A DNA stretch of 64,000 nt from Sanguibacter antarcticus (lineage in GTDB: Bacteria > Actinomycetota > Actinomycetes > Actinomycetales > Cellulomonadaceae): positions 558,001-622,000 of the forward strand of contig NZ_PDJG01000001.1 in assembly GCF_002564005.1 (NCBI RefSeq), given 5' to 3'. A program made the translations under genes and the position numbers. The notes below the pieces were generated by a model. It saw only the letters and a list, made by a program, of their open reading frames with translations, did not search any database and was not told where the DNA came from. Shown in pieces: positions 24,194 to 32,355 of this stretch (the stretch's first letter is position 1; each line of letters starts with the position of its first letter).

Positions 24194-26956
24194 TCACGAC
24201 GCGAGGCGTCGACCGAGAGGAAGGCGTGATCTCGTCGCGAGCGCTGCTCCCGCGATCGCCAGGAGCGGCGCCGTGCACGCGATCAGGGCGAGGAAGAGCC
24301 ACGGAACGTCGAGCTGCCACGCCCATCCTGCTCCGCCGGCGAGGGTGCGCTCCGAGAGCACGAACATCCCGCCGAAGAAGACTCCGGTCACGAGCCCGAG
24401 GCCGGTACCCACGACGGCGAGCACGCCAGCCTGTGCACCGGCGAGCCGTCGTCTGGTGCGAGGGGAAGCCCCGATCGCCGAGATCGTCGCGAGGTCGGGT
24501 CGGGACTCCGACGCCGCGAGACCGACGACGATCCACGTCGCGAGGGTGCTGAGAAGAAGCAAGCCGGTGACCATCGCTGCCAGGGGGTGTCCCGACGGGG
24601 TGAGACGCTCGACCTCGATCTCGGCCAGCGCGTAGATCCCTGGTACCTGAGGGAGATTTCGCAGAGCTGTCCGCTGCGCGTCTGTGACGTCGCCCATCTC
24701 GGGCACCACGAGACCGACAGGCGACGACGTCCACCCGATCTCAGAGACGACCTCCGGCGGGAGGATGAGCCGGTACGTCACCTCTCCCCAGGTGTGCGCT
24801 ACGGCCGGAACGACGACGGGCTCCTCGATCCCCGGAACGGCCAGGTGAGCGAACGTCGATCCGCTGGCATCGGTCCACAGGTCGCGCTCCGAGGCGACGA
24901 CGGCATGCTCTGTGGCCAGGGCGTCGGCGACCACGTCGGAGTCCGGAAGCCCCAGAGCACGGACCACGCTGCCGTCGTCCACGATGACGAAGTCCTTCTG
25001 GGTGGACATGTTGAAAGGCGAGGATCCCCACGTTATCGCCGAGCACCGCGGGTCCTGGCCGTACCGCAGGGTGGGGCATCCCACGCTCTCTGGCCGTAGC
25101 CGATCGATCATCTCGCTCCGGTTTCCGCTGGGCGGGACAGCCGACCGCACCTCGGTGATCGGCACGTCGCCAAGAGAATCCGTGAGGAAGACCTCGTAGA
25201 CGTCCACACCGTCTTCCAGGCTCACAGGAGGGGCATCGTCTGCCGTCGGCGCTTGTGACGATGCCGTGAGGCCGACGACGAGGGTGCCAACGGTTGCGGG
25301 GCGCGTGTCGAGCCGCTGCATCGACGCGTCGGACGAAGCCTGGAAGGTCACGCCAGCACCAGCCACCGCGGTGGCAGCGATGATGGCGGCCAGGGCAGGT
25401 GCCGTCCGAGCGCGGTGGCGGTCTGCGTCGCGCAAGGCATAGCGGACCGCGGGACCGGCCCGGTCGGCGACCCGAGCGAGCGTCTGGACGGTCGGCGCAG
25501 CGAGGAGGATGACTCCGACCTCGAGGACGAGGAGACCGGGGATCAGGACAGGGGTTCGTCCCAAGAGCGCTCCGACGACCGCGGCGAGGATCCCGATCCC
25601 GAGGGTCACGAGCCCGACGACGGGTCTGCGTCGCGCGGGTGTCGTGACAGGACGCCGTCCGCTGAGCGCCGAGACGACGTCCGTCCGTGCTGCCTGGCGG
25701 GCCGGGAGCCAGGCGGCAGCGAGCGCGAGGGCCGTTCCGGCGAGGGCCAGGACCAACAGCTCGGCGACGGGGATCGCGAGGTTCGGCACATAGATGTCTT
25801 GGGTCCGCAGCGCCGGTAGGAGGGCCGCTCCGGTCGCTGCCCCGATCACGGTGCCGCCGACGGCCGCGCCACCACCGACGACGAGGCCGGTCGAGAGGAC
25901 GATCCGTCGCAGGTCTGCCGGCTCGCCTCCGGTCGCGGCGACGAGGGCGAGGTTGCGTGTCTCGCGTCGGGCACCGACCACGAAGGCCGGACCGATGAGG
26001 AGGGCCGCCTCGAGGAGAGCAGCGATGATCACCGCGACGAGAGCGACCCCCGACAGGGTGCCTGAGGGCACGAAGGCGGTGAGGCGAGAGACGAGAGGGG
26101 AAGACATCTGGCTCCCGTTCGAGGGACCGACGGCCTCACGGCTGAGGACCGTGAAGCCGAGCTGGAAGAGCTGTTCGGCATGCTCGGGCAGGACCGGAGC
26201 GTCTCCGGTGACGTACCAGGCGGTCGGACCTGCTGCGGCGTCGAACGGATCGAGGCTCGACCCGGGGATGCCGATGAAGTCTGCGGGGACGCCCGAACCG
26301 ATCCGGCTGATGCCCACGACCGTGAGCTCGACGGGATCGAGTGCTGTGGTACCGATGGAGGACTGGCGCAGCGCGACCGTGTCGCCGACGTCGAGAGGAG
26401 CTGACCGTGCCATGTGACCGCTGACGAGGATCTCCGAGGGATCTTCTGGTGCCCGGCCCTCCTCGACGGCCGCGAGGGTCCCGAGGTCGTCGTCCGTGAG
26501 GTCGATCTCAGCGTAGCTTCGCCCGCTCCGCGACTGCGTCCCGGCCGCGTAGTCGACGAGCGCGCTGCTCATCGGCAGTGCTCTGTCGCCAGCAGGGAGC
26601 GATCCGTCGAGGGCGGCGCTGAGCTCGAGAACGCTGAGCGGGGCGGAGTCATCGTCATTATCGCACGAGTAGCTCGTCCCGTCGTCAGTCGGCACGAGGG
26701 CGCCGTCAGGGCATGCGTGCGTGATCCGTGCCTGGACCGTCGACCCGAGGGAGTCCCGGACGATGCTCGCGTCGCTCGGGACTGTCGACCGGAGGAGGAC
26801 GAGGCCCGCGGAGCCTGCGACGAGCGGGAGCGCGACCAGTGCTGCGACGAGGGCCGTGCGTCCGCGGTGGCGAGCGGCGTCGCGGCGCGCGATCCGTGCG
26901 GCGGCGCGCCACCGTGCCGCCCACCGCAGGGCGGTGGGCAGGGTGCGTTCGTTCAT
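24194..26956 (-). CDS. ABC transporter permease with two FtsX domains
   Basis: 920-residue permease of the MacB/FtsX type. The N-terminal segment has a basic region then a membrane anchor (TALVAALVALPLVAGSAGLVLL, residues ~34-55), a large extracytoplasmic domain, and a first FtsX core around GVALVAVIIAALLEAALLIGPAFVVG with further segments near VAELLVLALAGTALALAAAWLP. Another extracytoplasmic domain leads to a second FtsX core near the end (LAAMVTGLLLLSTLATWIVVGLAA...VLAVVGTGLGLVTGVFFGGMFV). Such systems export peptides or lipids or signal across the envelope. ATG 26956 overlaps the ATPase stop (ATGA); an open frame extending upstream to 27871 lies over the ATPase and is rejected. Confidence 0.88.
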   Translation of the reverse strand: MNERTLPTALRWAARWRAAARIARRDAARHRGRTALVAALVALPLVAGSAGLVLLRSTVPSDASIVRDSLGSTVQARITHACPDGALVPTDDGTSYSCDNDDDSAPLSVLELSAALDGSLPAGDRALPMSSALVDYAAGTQSRSGRSYAEIDLTDDDLGTLAAVEEGRAPEDPSEILVSGHMARSAPLDVGDTVALRQSSIGTTALDPVELTVVGISRIGSGVPADFIGIPGSSLDPFDAAAGPTAWYVTGDAPVLPEHAEQLFQLGFTVLSREAVGPSNGSQMSSPLVSRLTAFVPSGTLSGVALVAVIIAALLEAALLIGPAFVVGARRETRNLALVAATGGEPADLRRIVLSTGLVVGGGAAVGGTVIGAATGAALLPALRTQDIYVPNLAIPVAELLVLALAGTALALAAAWLPARQAARTDVVSALSGRRPVTTPARRRPVVGLVTLGIGILAAVVGALLGRTPVLIPGLLVLEVGVILLAAPTVQTLARVADRAGPAVRYALRDADRHRARTAPALAAIIAATAVAGAGVTFQASSDASMQRLDTRPATVGTLVVGLTASSQAPTADDAPPVSLEDGVDVYEVFLTDSLGDVPITEVRSAVPPSGNRSEMIDRLRPESVGCPTLRYGQDPRCSAITWGSSPFNMSTQKDFVIVDDGSVVRALGLPDSDVVADALATEHAVVASERDLWTDASGSTFAHLAVPGIEEPVVVPAVAHTWGEVTYRLILPPEVVSEIGWTSSPVGLVVPEMGDVTDAQRTALRNLPQVPGIYALAEIEVERLTPSGHPLAAMVTGLLLLSTLATWIVVGLAASESRPDLATISAIGASPRTRRRLAGAQAGVLAVVGTGLGLVTGVFFGGMFVLSERTLAGGAGWAWQLDVPWLFLALIACTAPLLAIAGAALATRSRLPLGRRLAS

Positions 26957-27699
26957 CCCGCCTGACCTGCCGCTCCGGCGAGGAGCGACTCGGCAGACGC
27001 GAGAGCTCCGGTCGAGTCGGTGATCCGGCCGTCGCGAAGGAAGACCGTGCGGTCGGCCCAGGCGGCGTATCGCGCGTCGTGCGTGACCATGAGACCGGCA
27101 GCCCCGCCGTCGATCCGGGCACGCAGGACCTGCATGATCTCCTCGCCGGCGACCGAGTCGAGGGCTCCGGTGGGCTCGTCGGCGAGGATCAGCTGACGCG
27201 GTCCGACGAGGGCACGGGCGATCGCGACCCGTTGCTGCTGCCCGCCAGAAAGCTGGTCGGGGAAGAGCTCGGTGATGTCGAGCGCTCCGGTCTCGGCGAG
27301 CGCGGCGAGCGCGTCGATGCGGGCGAGGTGGGGGCGGACGCCGTCGAACTCCAGGGGGAGCGAGACGTTCTCCCGGGCGGTGAGCGCGGGGACGAGGTTG
27401 TAGTCCTGGAAGACGTAGCCGATGTGGGCTCGGCGTAGCTGCGCGCGCCGAGCGTTGTTCACTCCGCCGAGGTTGTTGCCTGAGACCGTGACGCTCCCGC
27501 TGGTGGGTGTGTCGAGGCCGCCCGCGATGTTGAGGAGGGTCGACTTGCCGGACCCGGACGGGCCCATGACGGCGACGAGCTCGCCCGCGCGGACCTGGAG
27601 GCTGACGCCCCGCAGTGCGTGGACCTCGTGGGCGCCGCGCCCGTGGGTGCGGTGTGCGTCGGTGATGGTGAGGACGACGGGTCCGAGGTCCGCGGTCAT
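26953..27699 (-). CDS. ABC transporter ATP-binding protein (LolD/MacB type)
   Basis: 248-residue ATPase partner of the FtsX permease. Walker A is MGPSGSGKSTLL (~residues 45-56), the Q-loop is YVFQDYNLVPALT, the signature is LSGGQQQRVAIARAL and Walker B is LILADEPTGALDS. The order and length fit the LolD/MacB subgroup. The start ATG 27697-27699 overlaps the padR stop; the stop overlaps the permease ATG. Thus padR, ATPase and permease form one coupled operon read leftward, and the transporter is probably derepressed by the PadR ligand. Confidence 0.93.
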   Translation of the reverse strand: MTADLGPVVLTITDAHRTHGRGAHEVHALRGVSLQVRAGELVAVMGPSGSGKSTLLNIAGGLDTPTSGSVTVSGNNLGGVNNARRAQLRRAHIGYVFQDYNLVPALTARENVSLPLEFDGVRPHLARIDALAALAETGALDITELFPDQLSGGQQQRVAIARALVGPRQLILADEPTGALDSVAGEEIMQVLRARIDGGAAGLMVTHDARYAAWADRTVFLRDGRITDSTGALASAESLLAGAAGQAG

Positions 27700-28400
27700 C
27701 GGGCCGCTCCGGGTGCGGTGGTGGTGGGGAGCGACGCCGGGATGTTGGGCGCCTCCCTTCGGGCCGGGCGTTCGTCTGAGGCCCGTGCGACCCGGGCCTC
27801 GACGTGGTCGAGCCAGCGGGCCTCGGCCTCCATCCCGAAGATGAGCGAGTCGAGGACGAGCGACCAGGCAAGCTCTGCCTGGGGGGAACCGGCGTCGCGT
27901 GCTGACGTGAGGGCCTTGAGCGCAGCTGCGTCGTCGTGCTGCGGTGCTCGGGAGCGGGCAGCAGGGCGACGGGCTGACGGGGCCGTCGCGTGCTGGTCGG
28001 GCCGTGCCTTGAGACGGGTGAAGTCGCGCAGCGCTCGCAGGCTCTCGGTGCGCTGCATCTGGACGATCGCGCGGACGTCGACGCCGGGGACGGTCACGGC
28101 GAGCGCCAGCTTGATCGCGAGCTCGTCGCGCGCCGGGGCGTCGCGCCGGACGGGTTCGGTCCACCATGCGGTGACCTCGTCGCGGCCTGCTTCTGTGAGG
28201 GCGAAGCGCTCGGGCTCGCCGTCGTCGACGGGGAGCGCGTCGACGAGACCGTCACGGTGCAGCCGGGAGAGCGTTGTGTACGCCTGTCCGATGTTCAGCG
28301 GCCATGTCCCGCCCGTCCGGGCCTCGAACTCTTGCTTGAGCTGGTATCCGTGCATCGGGCCTTCGGAGAGGATCGCGAGCATTCCTTGTCGGACAGACAT
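27696..28400 (-). CDS. PadR family transcriptional regulator
   Basis: 234-residue repressor. The winged-helix part begins MSVRQGMLAILSEGPMHGYQ and has LKQEFEARTGGTWPLNIGQAYTTL and LSRLHRDGLVDA, the PadR signature; a C-terminal helical dimer domain follows. Around residues 130-160 there is an Arg/Ala/Pro-rich insert (ARPDQHATAPSARRPAARSR). It is first in an operon with the ABC exporter, stop overlapping the ATPase start. Two inverted repeats in its own promoter suggest autorepression. The ATG 28400 is followed by the conserved start; longer frames run through the operators. Confidence 0.92.
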   Translation of the reverse strand: MSVRQGMLAILSEGPMHGYQLKQEFEARTGGTWPLNIGQAYTTLSRLHRDGLVDALPVDDGEPERFALTEAGRDEVTAWWTEPVRRDAPARDELAIKLALAVTVPGVDVRAIVQMQRTESLRALRDFTRLKARPDQHATAPSARRPAARSRAPQHDDAAALKALTSARDAGSPQAELAWSLVLDSLIFGMEAEARWLDHVEARVARASDERPARREAPNIPASLPTTTAPGAAR

Positions 28401-28409
28401 GACACCCCT

Positions 28410-28428
28410 GTAGTTACTCGGTAAGTAT
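28410..28428. promoter_or_regulatory. Candidate PadR operator 1
   Basis: On the top strand GTAGTTAC-TCG-GTAAGTAT, an imperfect 8-3-8 inverted repeat 10 nt upstream of the padR ATG. Its centre is 30 bp from that of operator 2, so both would lie on about the same DNA face. Confidence 0.6.
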
Positions 28429-28439
28429 GTGAGGTTCCG

Positions 28440-28458
28440 ATACTTACCAAGTAAGTAT
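28440..28458. promoter_or_regulatory. Candidate PadR operator 2
   Basis: Perfect 8-3-8 inverted repeat ATACTTAC-CAA-GTAAGTAT. It overlaps the padR -10 (TAAGTA on the minus strand) and fills the gap to the -35 (28468-28463), so a bound dimer would block RNA polymerase. Confidence 0.7.
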
Positions 28459-28468
28459 GAATTGTCAA
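28441..28468 (-). promoter_or_regulatory. padR-ABC operon promoter
   Basis: On the minus strand TTGACA (28468-28463), 16 nt, then TAAGTA (28446-28441). The -35 is a consensus match. The promoter is covered by operator 2. Confidence 0.65.
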
Positions 28469-28533
28469 TCGACCCGCCGATGGCAGCGGTGACCGTGGGC
28501 ACGGCGAGCAGGCCCTGTGGCATGATGTGAGGC

Positions 28534-28572
28534 ATGACACACCCATGCGTCTCCCGGCTCCTCATCACGTAG
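28534..28572 (+). CDS. cimA leader peptide (candidate attenuation peptide)
   Basis: 12-codon frame ATG...TAG encoding MTHPCVSRLLIT. It contains GTC and, just before the stop, CTC CTC ATC: Val, Leu, Leu, Ile. It is followed at once by a strong hairpin and then a T-tailed terminator, and cimA starts 151 nt later. CATGAT lies 7 nt upstream of the ATG, matching the leaderless spacing elsewhere, but it is a weaker -10. By position and codon content it is probably an attenuation leader sensing branched-chain aminoacyl-tRNA. The control run is shorter than at ilvB. Confidence 0.55.
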   Translation: MTHPCVSRLLIT

Positions 28573-28598
28573 CGCGTCCGGTTACCCACCGGACGCGC
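28572..28598 (+). promoter_or_regulatory. Hairpin following the cimA leader peptide
   Basis: Perfect 11-bp stem GCGCGTCCGGT / ACCGGACGCGC with a TACCC loop, starting at the last base of the leader stop codon. A ribosome at the stop would cover its left arm. It may be the pause or anti-anti-terminator hairpin. Confidence 0.55.
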
Positions 28599-28600
28599 CA

Positions 28601-28627
28601 ACCTCCCGTACCCGGGGGGTTTTTTTG
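28601..28627 (+). terminator. cimA attenuator (Rho-independent terminator)
   Basis: ACCTCCC pairs with GGGGGGT around GTACCC and runs into TTTTTTT (28620-28626). It is one of the few T-tailed terminators in this window and lies ~100 nt before cimA on the sense strand. Confidence 0.72.
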
Positions 28628-28723
28628 TTGCTGGACGACGGCGCCACCCCTGCCGCAGATCCCGCACAATGCTCGGAGACAGTCTGTCCACACCCGCTCC
28701 ACAGCACGGAAGAGAGTTTCCCC

Positions 28724-30313
28724 GTGAGCTTCCACGTGTACGACACCACCCTGCGCGACGGCGCGCAGCAGGAAGGCATGAACCTGTCCGTCACGGACAA
28801 GCTCGCCATCGCCCCCTTGCTCGACGAGCTCGGGGTCGGGTTCATCGAAGGCGGCTGGCCTGGCGCGGTCCCCAAGGACACGGACTTCTTCGCGCGAGCC
28901 GCGACCGAGCTCACGTTGAAGAACTCTGTTCTCGCCGCGTTCGGTGCGACCCGCAAGGTGGGGCTCCGTGCGTCCGAAGACCCACAGGTCCTCGCGCTCC
29001 TGCACTCCGGGGCCCCCGTCGTGACCCTCGTGGCGAAGTCGGACGTCCGGCACGCCGAGCGCGCCCTGCGGACCACCGCCGAGGAGAACCTCGCGATGAT
29101 CACGGACACGGTGGCGTTCCTCGTCGGCGAAGGTCGGCGTGTGGTGCTCGACGCCGAGCACTTCTTCGACGGCTACCGCTTCGACGCGGCCTACTCGCGC
29201 AGCGCCGTCCTCGCGGCGTTCGAGGCCGGCGCCGAGGTCGTCGCGCTCTGCGACACCAACGGTGGGATGCTGCCGCACTGGGTGACGGACATCGTCGGCG
29301 ACGTCCGCGCCGTGGTCGGGCCCGACGCGATCCTCGGCATGCACGCGCACAACGACAGCGGGTGCGCCGTCGCGAACACCCTCGCGGCTGTCGATGCTGG
29401 GTGCTCCCACGTCCAAGGCACGATCAACGGCTACGGCGAGCGCACCGGCAACGCGGACCTCATCACCGTCGTCGCCAACCTCGAGCTGAAGAACGGGCGC
29501 ACGCTCCTCACCGGGGCAGGGCTCACCGAAGCGAGCCGGATCGCCCATGCCATCAGCGAGATCACCAACATCTCTCCGTACGCGCGCCAGCCGTACGTCG
29601 GTGCGAGCGCTTTCGCCCATAAGGCGGGCCTCCACGCGTCAGCCATCAAGGTGGACCCTGACCTCTACCAGCACATCGACCCTCGCCTCGTCGGCAACGA
29701 CATGCGCATGCTCATCTCGGACATGGCCGGGCGTGCCACCATCGAGCTCAAGGGCCGCGAGCTCGGGTTCGACCTCTCCGGCCAGGGAGAGGTCCTCACC
29801 CGCATCACTGCCCGCGTCAAAGAAGCCGAGGCCAACGGGTACACCTACGACGCGGCCGACGCCTCGTTCGAGCTGCTCCTCATCGAAGAGATGATGGGAG
29901 AGCGCCCGCAGTACTTCGACGTCGAGAGCTGGAGAACGATCGTCGAGCGGCACGGGCACCGCGGGACCGTCGCTCTCGCCGAGGCGACGGTCAAGCTCGA
30001 GGCCGGCGGAGAGCGCGTCGTGACGACCGGTGAGGGCAACGGACCGGTCAACGCGCTCGACCAGGCGTTGCGGCTCGCCCTGACGCGCATCTACCCCGAG
30101 ATCGAGAGCTTCGGGCTCATCGACTTCAAGGTCCGCATCCTCGACCAGATGCACGGCACGGACGCCGTCACGCGCGTGCTCATCGAGACGACCGACGGCC
30201 AGACGAGCTGGTCGACGGTCGGCGTCGGGCCGAACATCCTCGAAGCGTCGTGGGAGGCGCTCACCGACTCGGCCATCTACGGGCTCATCCACGCAGGGGT
30301 CAACCCACGCTGA
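28724..30313 (+). CDS. cimA: Citramalate synthase
   Basis: 529-residue HMGL/DRE-TIM metallolyase that condenses acetyl-CoA with pyruvate to (R)-citramalate, opening the threonine-independent route to isoleucine. The N-terminus is YDTTLRDGAQQEGMNLSV and then FIEGGWPGAVPKDTDFF, the pattern that separates CimA from 2-isopropylmalate synthase; HAHNDSGCAVANTLA gives the metal His pair. The C-terminal ~130 residues are a LeuA-type dimerisation/regulatory domain, expected to bind isoleucine. GTG 28724 follows GGAAGAGAG by 7 nt. The downstream steps use LeuCD and LeuB, also in this window. Preceded by a leader peptide and terminator. Confidence 0.93.
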   Translation: MSFHVYDTTLRDGAQQEGMNLSVTDKLAIAPLLDELGVGFIEGGWPGAVPKDTDFFARAATELTLKNSVLAAFGATRKVGLRASEDPQVLALLHSGAPVVTLVAKSDVRHAERALRTTAEENLAMITDTVAFLVGEGRRVVLDAEHFFDGYRFDAAYSRSAVLAAFEAGAEVVALCDTNGGMLPHWVTDIVGDVRAVVGPDAILGMHAHNDSGCAVANTLAAVDAGCSHVQGTINGYGERTGNADLITVVANLELKNGRTLLTGAGLTEASRIAHAISEITNISPYARQPYVGASAFAHKAGLHASAIKVDPDLYQHIDPRLVGNDMRMLISDMAGRATIELKGRELGFDLSGQGEVLTRITARVKEAEANGYTYDAADASFELLLIEEMMGERPQYFDVESWRTIVERHGHRGTVALAEATVKLEAGGERVVTTGEGNGPVNALDQALRLALTRIYPEIESFGLIDFKVRILDQMHGTDAVTRVLIETTDGQTSWSTVGVGPNILEASWEALTDSAIYGLIHAGVNPR

Positions 30314-30391
30314 TGCCAGCAGCGGGCCGGGGTGAGCAACGGCATACCCGGCACCGCAGCTCGCGCTCGCTGACACGCCTACGCTGAAGGT

Positions 30392-31441
30392 GTGAAAGGT
30401 GAATACAAAGTTCCTGGTGGCAAGCTCGTCGCAGTCGATCTCGAGGTCGCGGACGGGGCCCTGAGCAGCGTCGCGGTGAGCGGAGACTTCTTCCTCGAGC
30501 CGGACGACGCGCTCCTCGACATCAACGGAGCCCTCGACGGCATGCCCGCGTCGTCGTCGGTCTCCGTGCTCGGTGCGTCGATCACGCGGGCGCTGCGCCC
30601 GGACGCGACCCTCGTCGGCTTCAACGCCGAGGCCGTCGCGATCGCCGTCCGCCGTGCGCTCGGCCATGCGACCGGATGGCACGACCACACGTTCGAAATC
30701 GTCCACGACGGTCCGCAGTCGCCCGCGATGCACATGGCGCTCGACCAGGCCATCAGCGAGGCCGTCGACGCCGGGACCCGGGGACCCACGCTCCGCATCT
30801 GGGAGTGGGGAGCCCCCGCCGTCGTCATCGGATCCTTCCAGTCGCTGAAGAACGAGGTCGACCCTGCCGGCGCCGAGAAGCACGGCATCACCGTCGTGCG
30901 CCGTGTCTCCGGTGGCGGTGCGATGTTCATCGAGCCCGGCAACACGATCACCTACTCGCTCACCGTGCCCGCCTCCCTCGTCGAAGGGCTGAGCTTCGAG
31001 CGGTCCTACGCGTTCCTCGACGACTGGGTCCTCGGTGCGCTCGCCGACGTCGGTGTCGCTGCGACCTACCAGCCGCTCAACGACATCGCGTCACCGGCCG
31101 GGAAGATCGCCGGTGCCGCCCAGAAGCGGTTTGTCGGCGGTGCCGTGCTCCACCACGTGACCATGGCGTACGACATCGACGCGGACAAGATGCTCGAGGT
31201 GCTGCGGATCGGCCGCGAGAAGATGAGCGACAAGGGCACGAAGAGCGCCAACAAGCGTGTCGATCCCGTGCGCTCCCAGACCGGGATGGCCCGCGCGGAG
31301 GTCATCGAGGCGTTCAAGGCCCACTTCCGGTCGCGCTATACGACGACCGAAGGCAGCGTGACGGACGCGGAGCGTGCACGGGCCGACGAGCTCGTCGAGA
31401 CGAAGTTCTCGACCCCCGAGTGGACCGCGCGCGTCCCCTGA
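30392..31441 (+). CDS. Lipoate-protein ligase family protein, accessory domain at N-terminus
   Basis: 349 residues. Residues ~1-95 resemble the LplA accessory (C-terminal) domain: KGEYKVPGGKLVAVDLEV, FFLEPDDALLDINGAL and IAVRRAL. Residues ~110-345 are the catalytic LplA/LipB-fold domain: MALDQAISEAV, IGSFQSLKNEVD, VRRVSGGGAMFIEPGN and SPAGKIAGAAQKR, whose Lys is the likely lipoyl-AMP contact. In E. coli LplA the order is the reverse, so this is a permuted arrangement. It should attach lipoate (or octanoate) to E2/GcvH proteins. GTG 30392 follows TACGCT by 6 nt with no RBS (leaderless). Confidence 0.82.
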   Translation: MKGEYKVPGGKLVAVDLEVADGALSSVAVSGDFFLEPDDALLDINGALDGMPASSSVSVLGASITRALRPDATLVGFNAEAVAIAVRRALGHATGWHDHTFEIVHDGPQSPAMHMALDQAISEAVDAGTRGPTLRIWEWGAPAVVIGSFQSLKNEVDPAGAEKHGITVVRRVSGGGAMFIEPGNTITYSLTVPASLVEGLSFERSYAFLDDWVLGALADVGVAATYQPLNDIASPAGKIAGAAQKRFVGGAVLHHVTMAYDIDADKMLEVLRIGREKMSDKGTKSANKRVDPVRSQTGMARAEVIEAFKAHFRSRYTTTEGSVTDAERARADELVETKFSTPEWTARVP

Positions 31442-31484
31442 TCCCGAGGCGGGCGTGCGCCGCCCGGGCGGCGCACGCCGACGG

Positions 31485-32306
31485 TCAGCGTTGGGCGAGC
31501 ATCTCCACGATCGTCGCGCGCGGCTCCGTCACCACGACGAAGTCGACACGTGTGCCGTCGAACTGGTCCTCGCCGTCCTCGAACATCTTCTCGGTGAGCG
31601 GGCCCACCGCATCCTCGTTGACCACGACCGTGAGCCACACCGGGTGACCGGCAGGTGCCTCGGCAGGGATCTGCGCGCGGGTGGCCGGGGAGCCCAGGGC
31701 GCCGATGGTGAGCTCGACGAGCGTCCGCACGTCGACCTGGGTCTGCGCATCGGCGTCGTCGTCGCCGAGGTAGACGATCTCGGCGCGCAGGTGCTCCTTC
31801 TCGTCGTCCCAGACATAGGCTGCTGCGACGAGCCCGGCCGTCGGCTGAGGTTCCGGGGGAGCTGGCTCCACCACCGGGACGCTCGGCGCGGCGACGACCG
31901 CCACAGGCGCCGGGGCTGCAACGGGCTCGGGCTCCACGACCTCGGGCACAGGCGGTGCCTCGTCGGTCCGCACCGACAACGGGATCGACACACCGAGCCG
32001 TTCCTGGAGGATCTCGACGCGACGCTGAGCCAGGGGGCCGAGCGGGACCACACCGGTGTGGATCTCGATCCGGACGCCGGCGTTCGTCGCACCGTCCGGG
32101 ATGGAGTGGCCGAACTCTCCGGCCTGGACAGCGTTCACCGTGGCGACGACGTCCGCTGAGACGCTGTCAGCGGTCGCGCTCGCGTCACGTCCGCTCGCGT
32201 CGAACGGGAGCGTCACGACGACGGCGTTGTCCTCGGCGGACCATCTCTCTGTCACGCCCTCGGGAATCGGAACGGGCTCGGGGCGACGGGAGAACGGCAT
32301 CTTCAT
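31485..32306 (-). CDS. Hypothetical protein, two-part with Pro/Val/Ala linker
   Basis: 273 residues, not recognised. Residues ~1-115 form one folded segment (TERWSAEDNAVVVTLPFD, then GVRIEIHTGVVPLGPLAQRRVEILQERLG). Residues ~120-160 are a linker of Pro, Ala, Val and Glu (VVEPEPVAAPAPVAVVAAP). Residues ~165-273 form a second segment (AAYVWDDEKEHLRAEIVYLGD...HPVWLTVVVNEDAVGPLTEKMF). Overall acidic, no signal peptide or membrane segment, so cytosolic. MKMPFSRR start at 32306; CATCGT lies 6 nt upstream. Followed (in gene direction) by nothing coupled; yggS is upstream on the same strand, 49 nt away, so the two may be cotranscribed. Confidence 0.6.
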   Translation of the reverse strand: MKMPFSRRPEPVPIPEGVTERWSAEDNAVVVTLPFDASGRDASATADSVSADVVATVNAVQAGEFGHSIPDGATNAGVRIEIHTGVVPLGPLAQRRVEILQERLGVSIPLSVRTDEAPPVPEVVEPEPVAAPAPVAVVAAPSVPVVEPAPPEPQPTAGLVAAAYVWDDEKEHLRAEIVYLGDDDADAQTQVDVRTLVELTIGALGSPATRAQIPAEAPAGHPVWLTVVVNEDAVGPLTEKMFEDGEDQFDGTRVDFVVVTEPRATIVEMLAQR

Positions 32307-32355
32307 GGTCTGACGATGGCGTATGCGCACCCCGGGAGCAAATCCGTCCGGGCCC

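Noticed and set aside
24194..27871. Permease frame extended to 1,225 codons
   Set aside because: The upstream part overlaps the ATPase in another frame; the ATGA overlap and the membrane-protein start at 26956 mark the true beginning.
28625..30313. Calling the gene leuA (2-isopropylmalate synthase)
   Set aside because: The FIEGGWPGAVPKDTDFF block and overall length fit citramalate synthase better.
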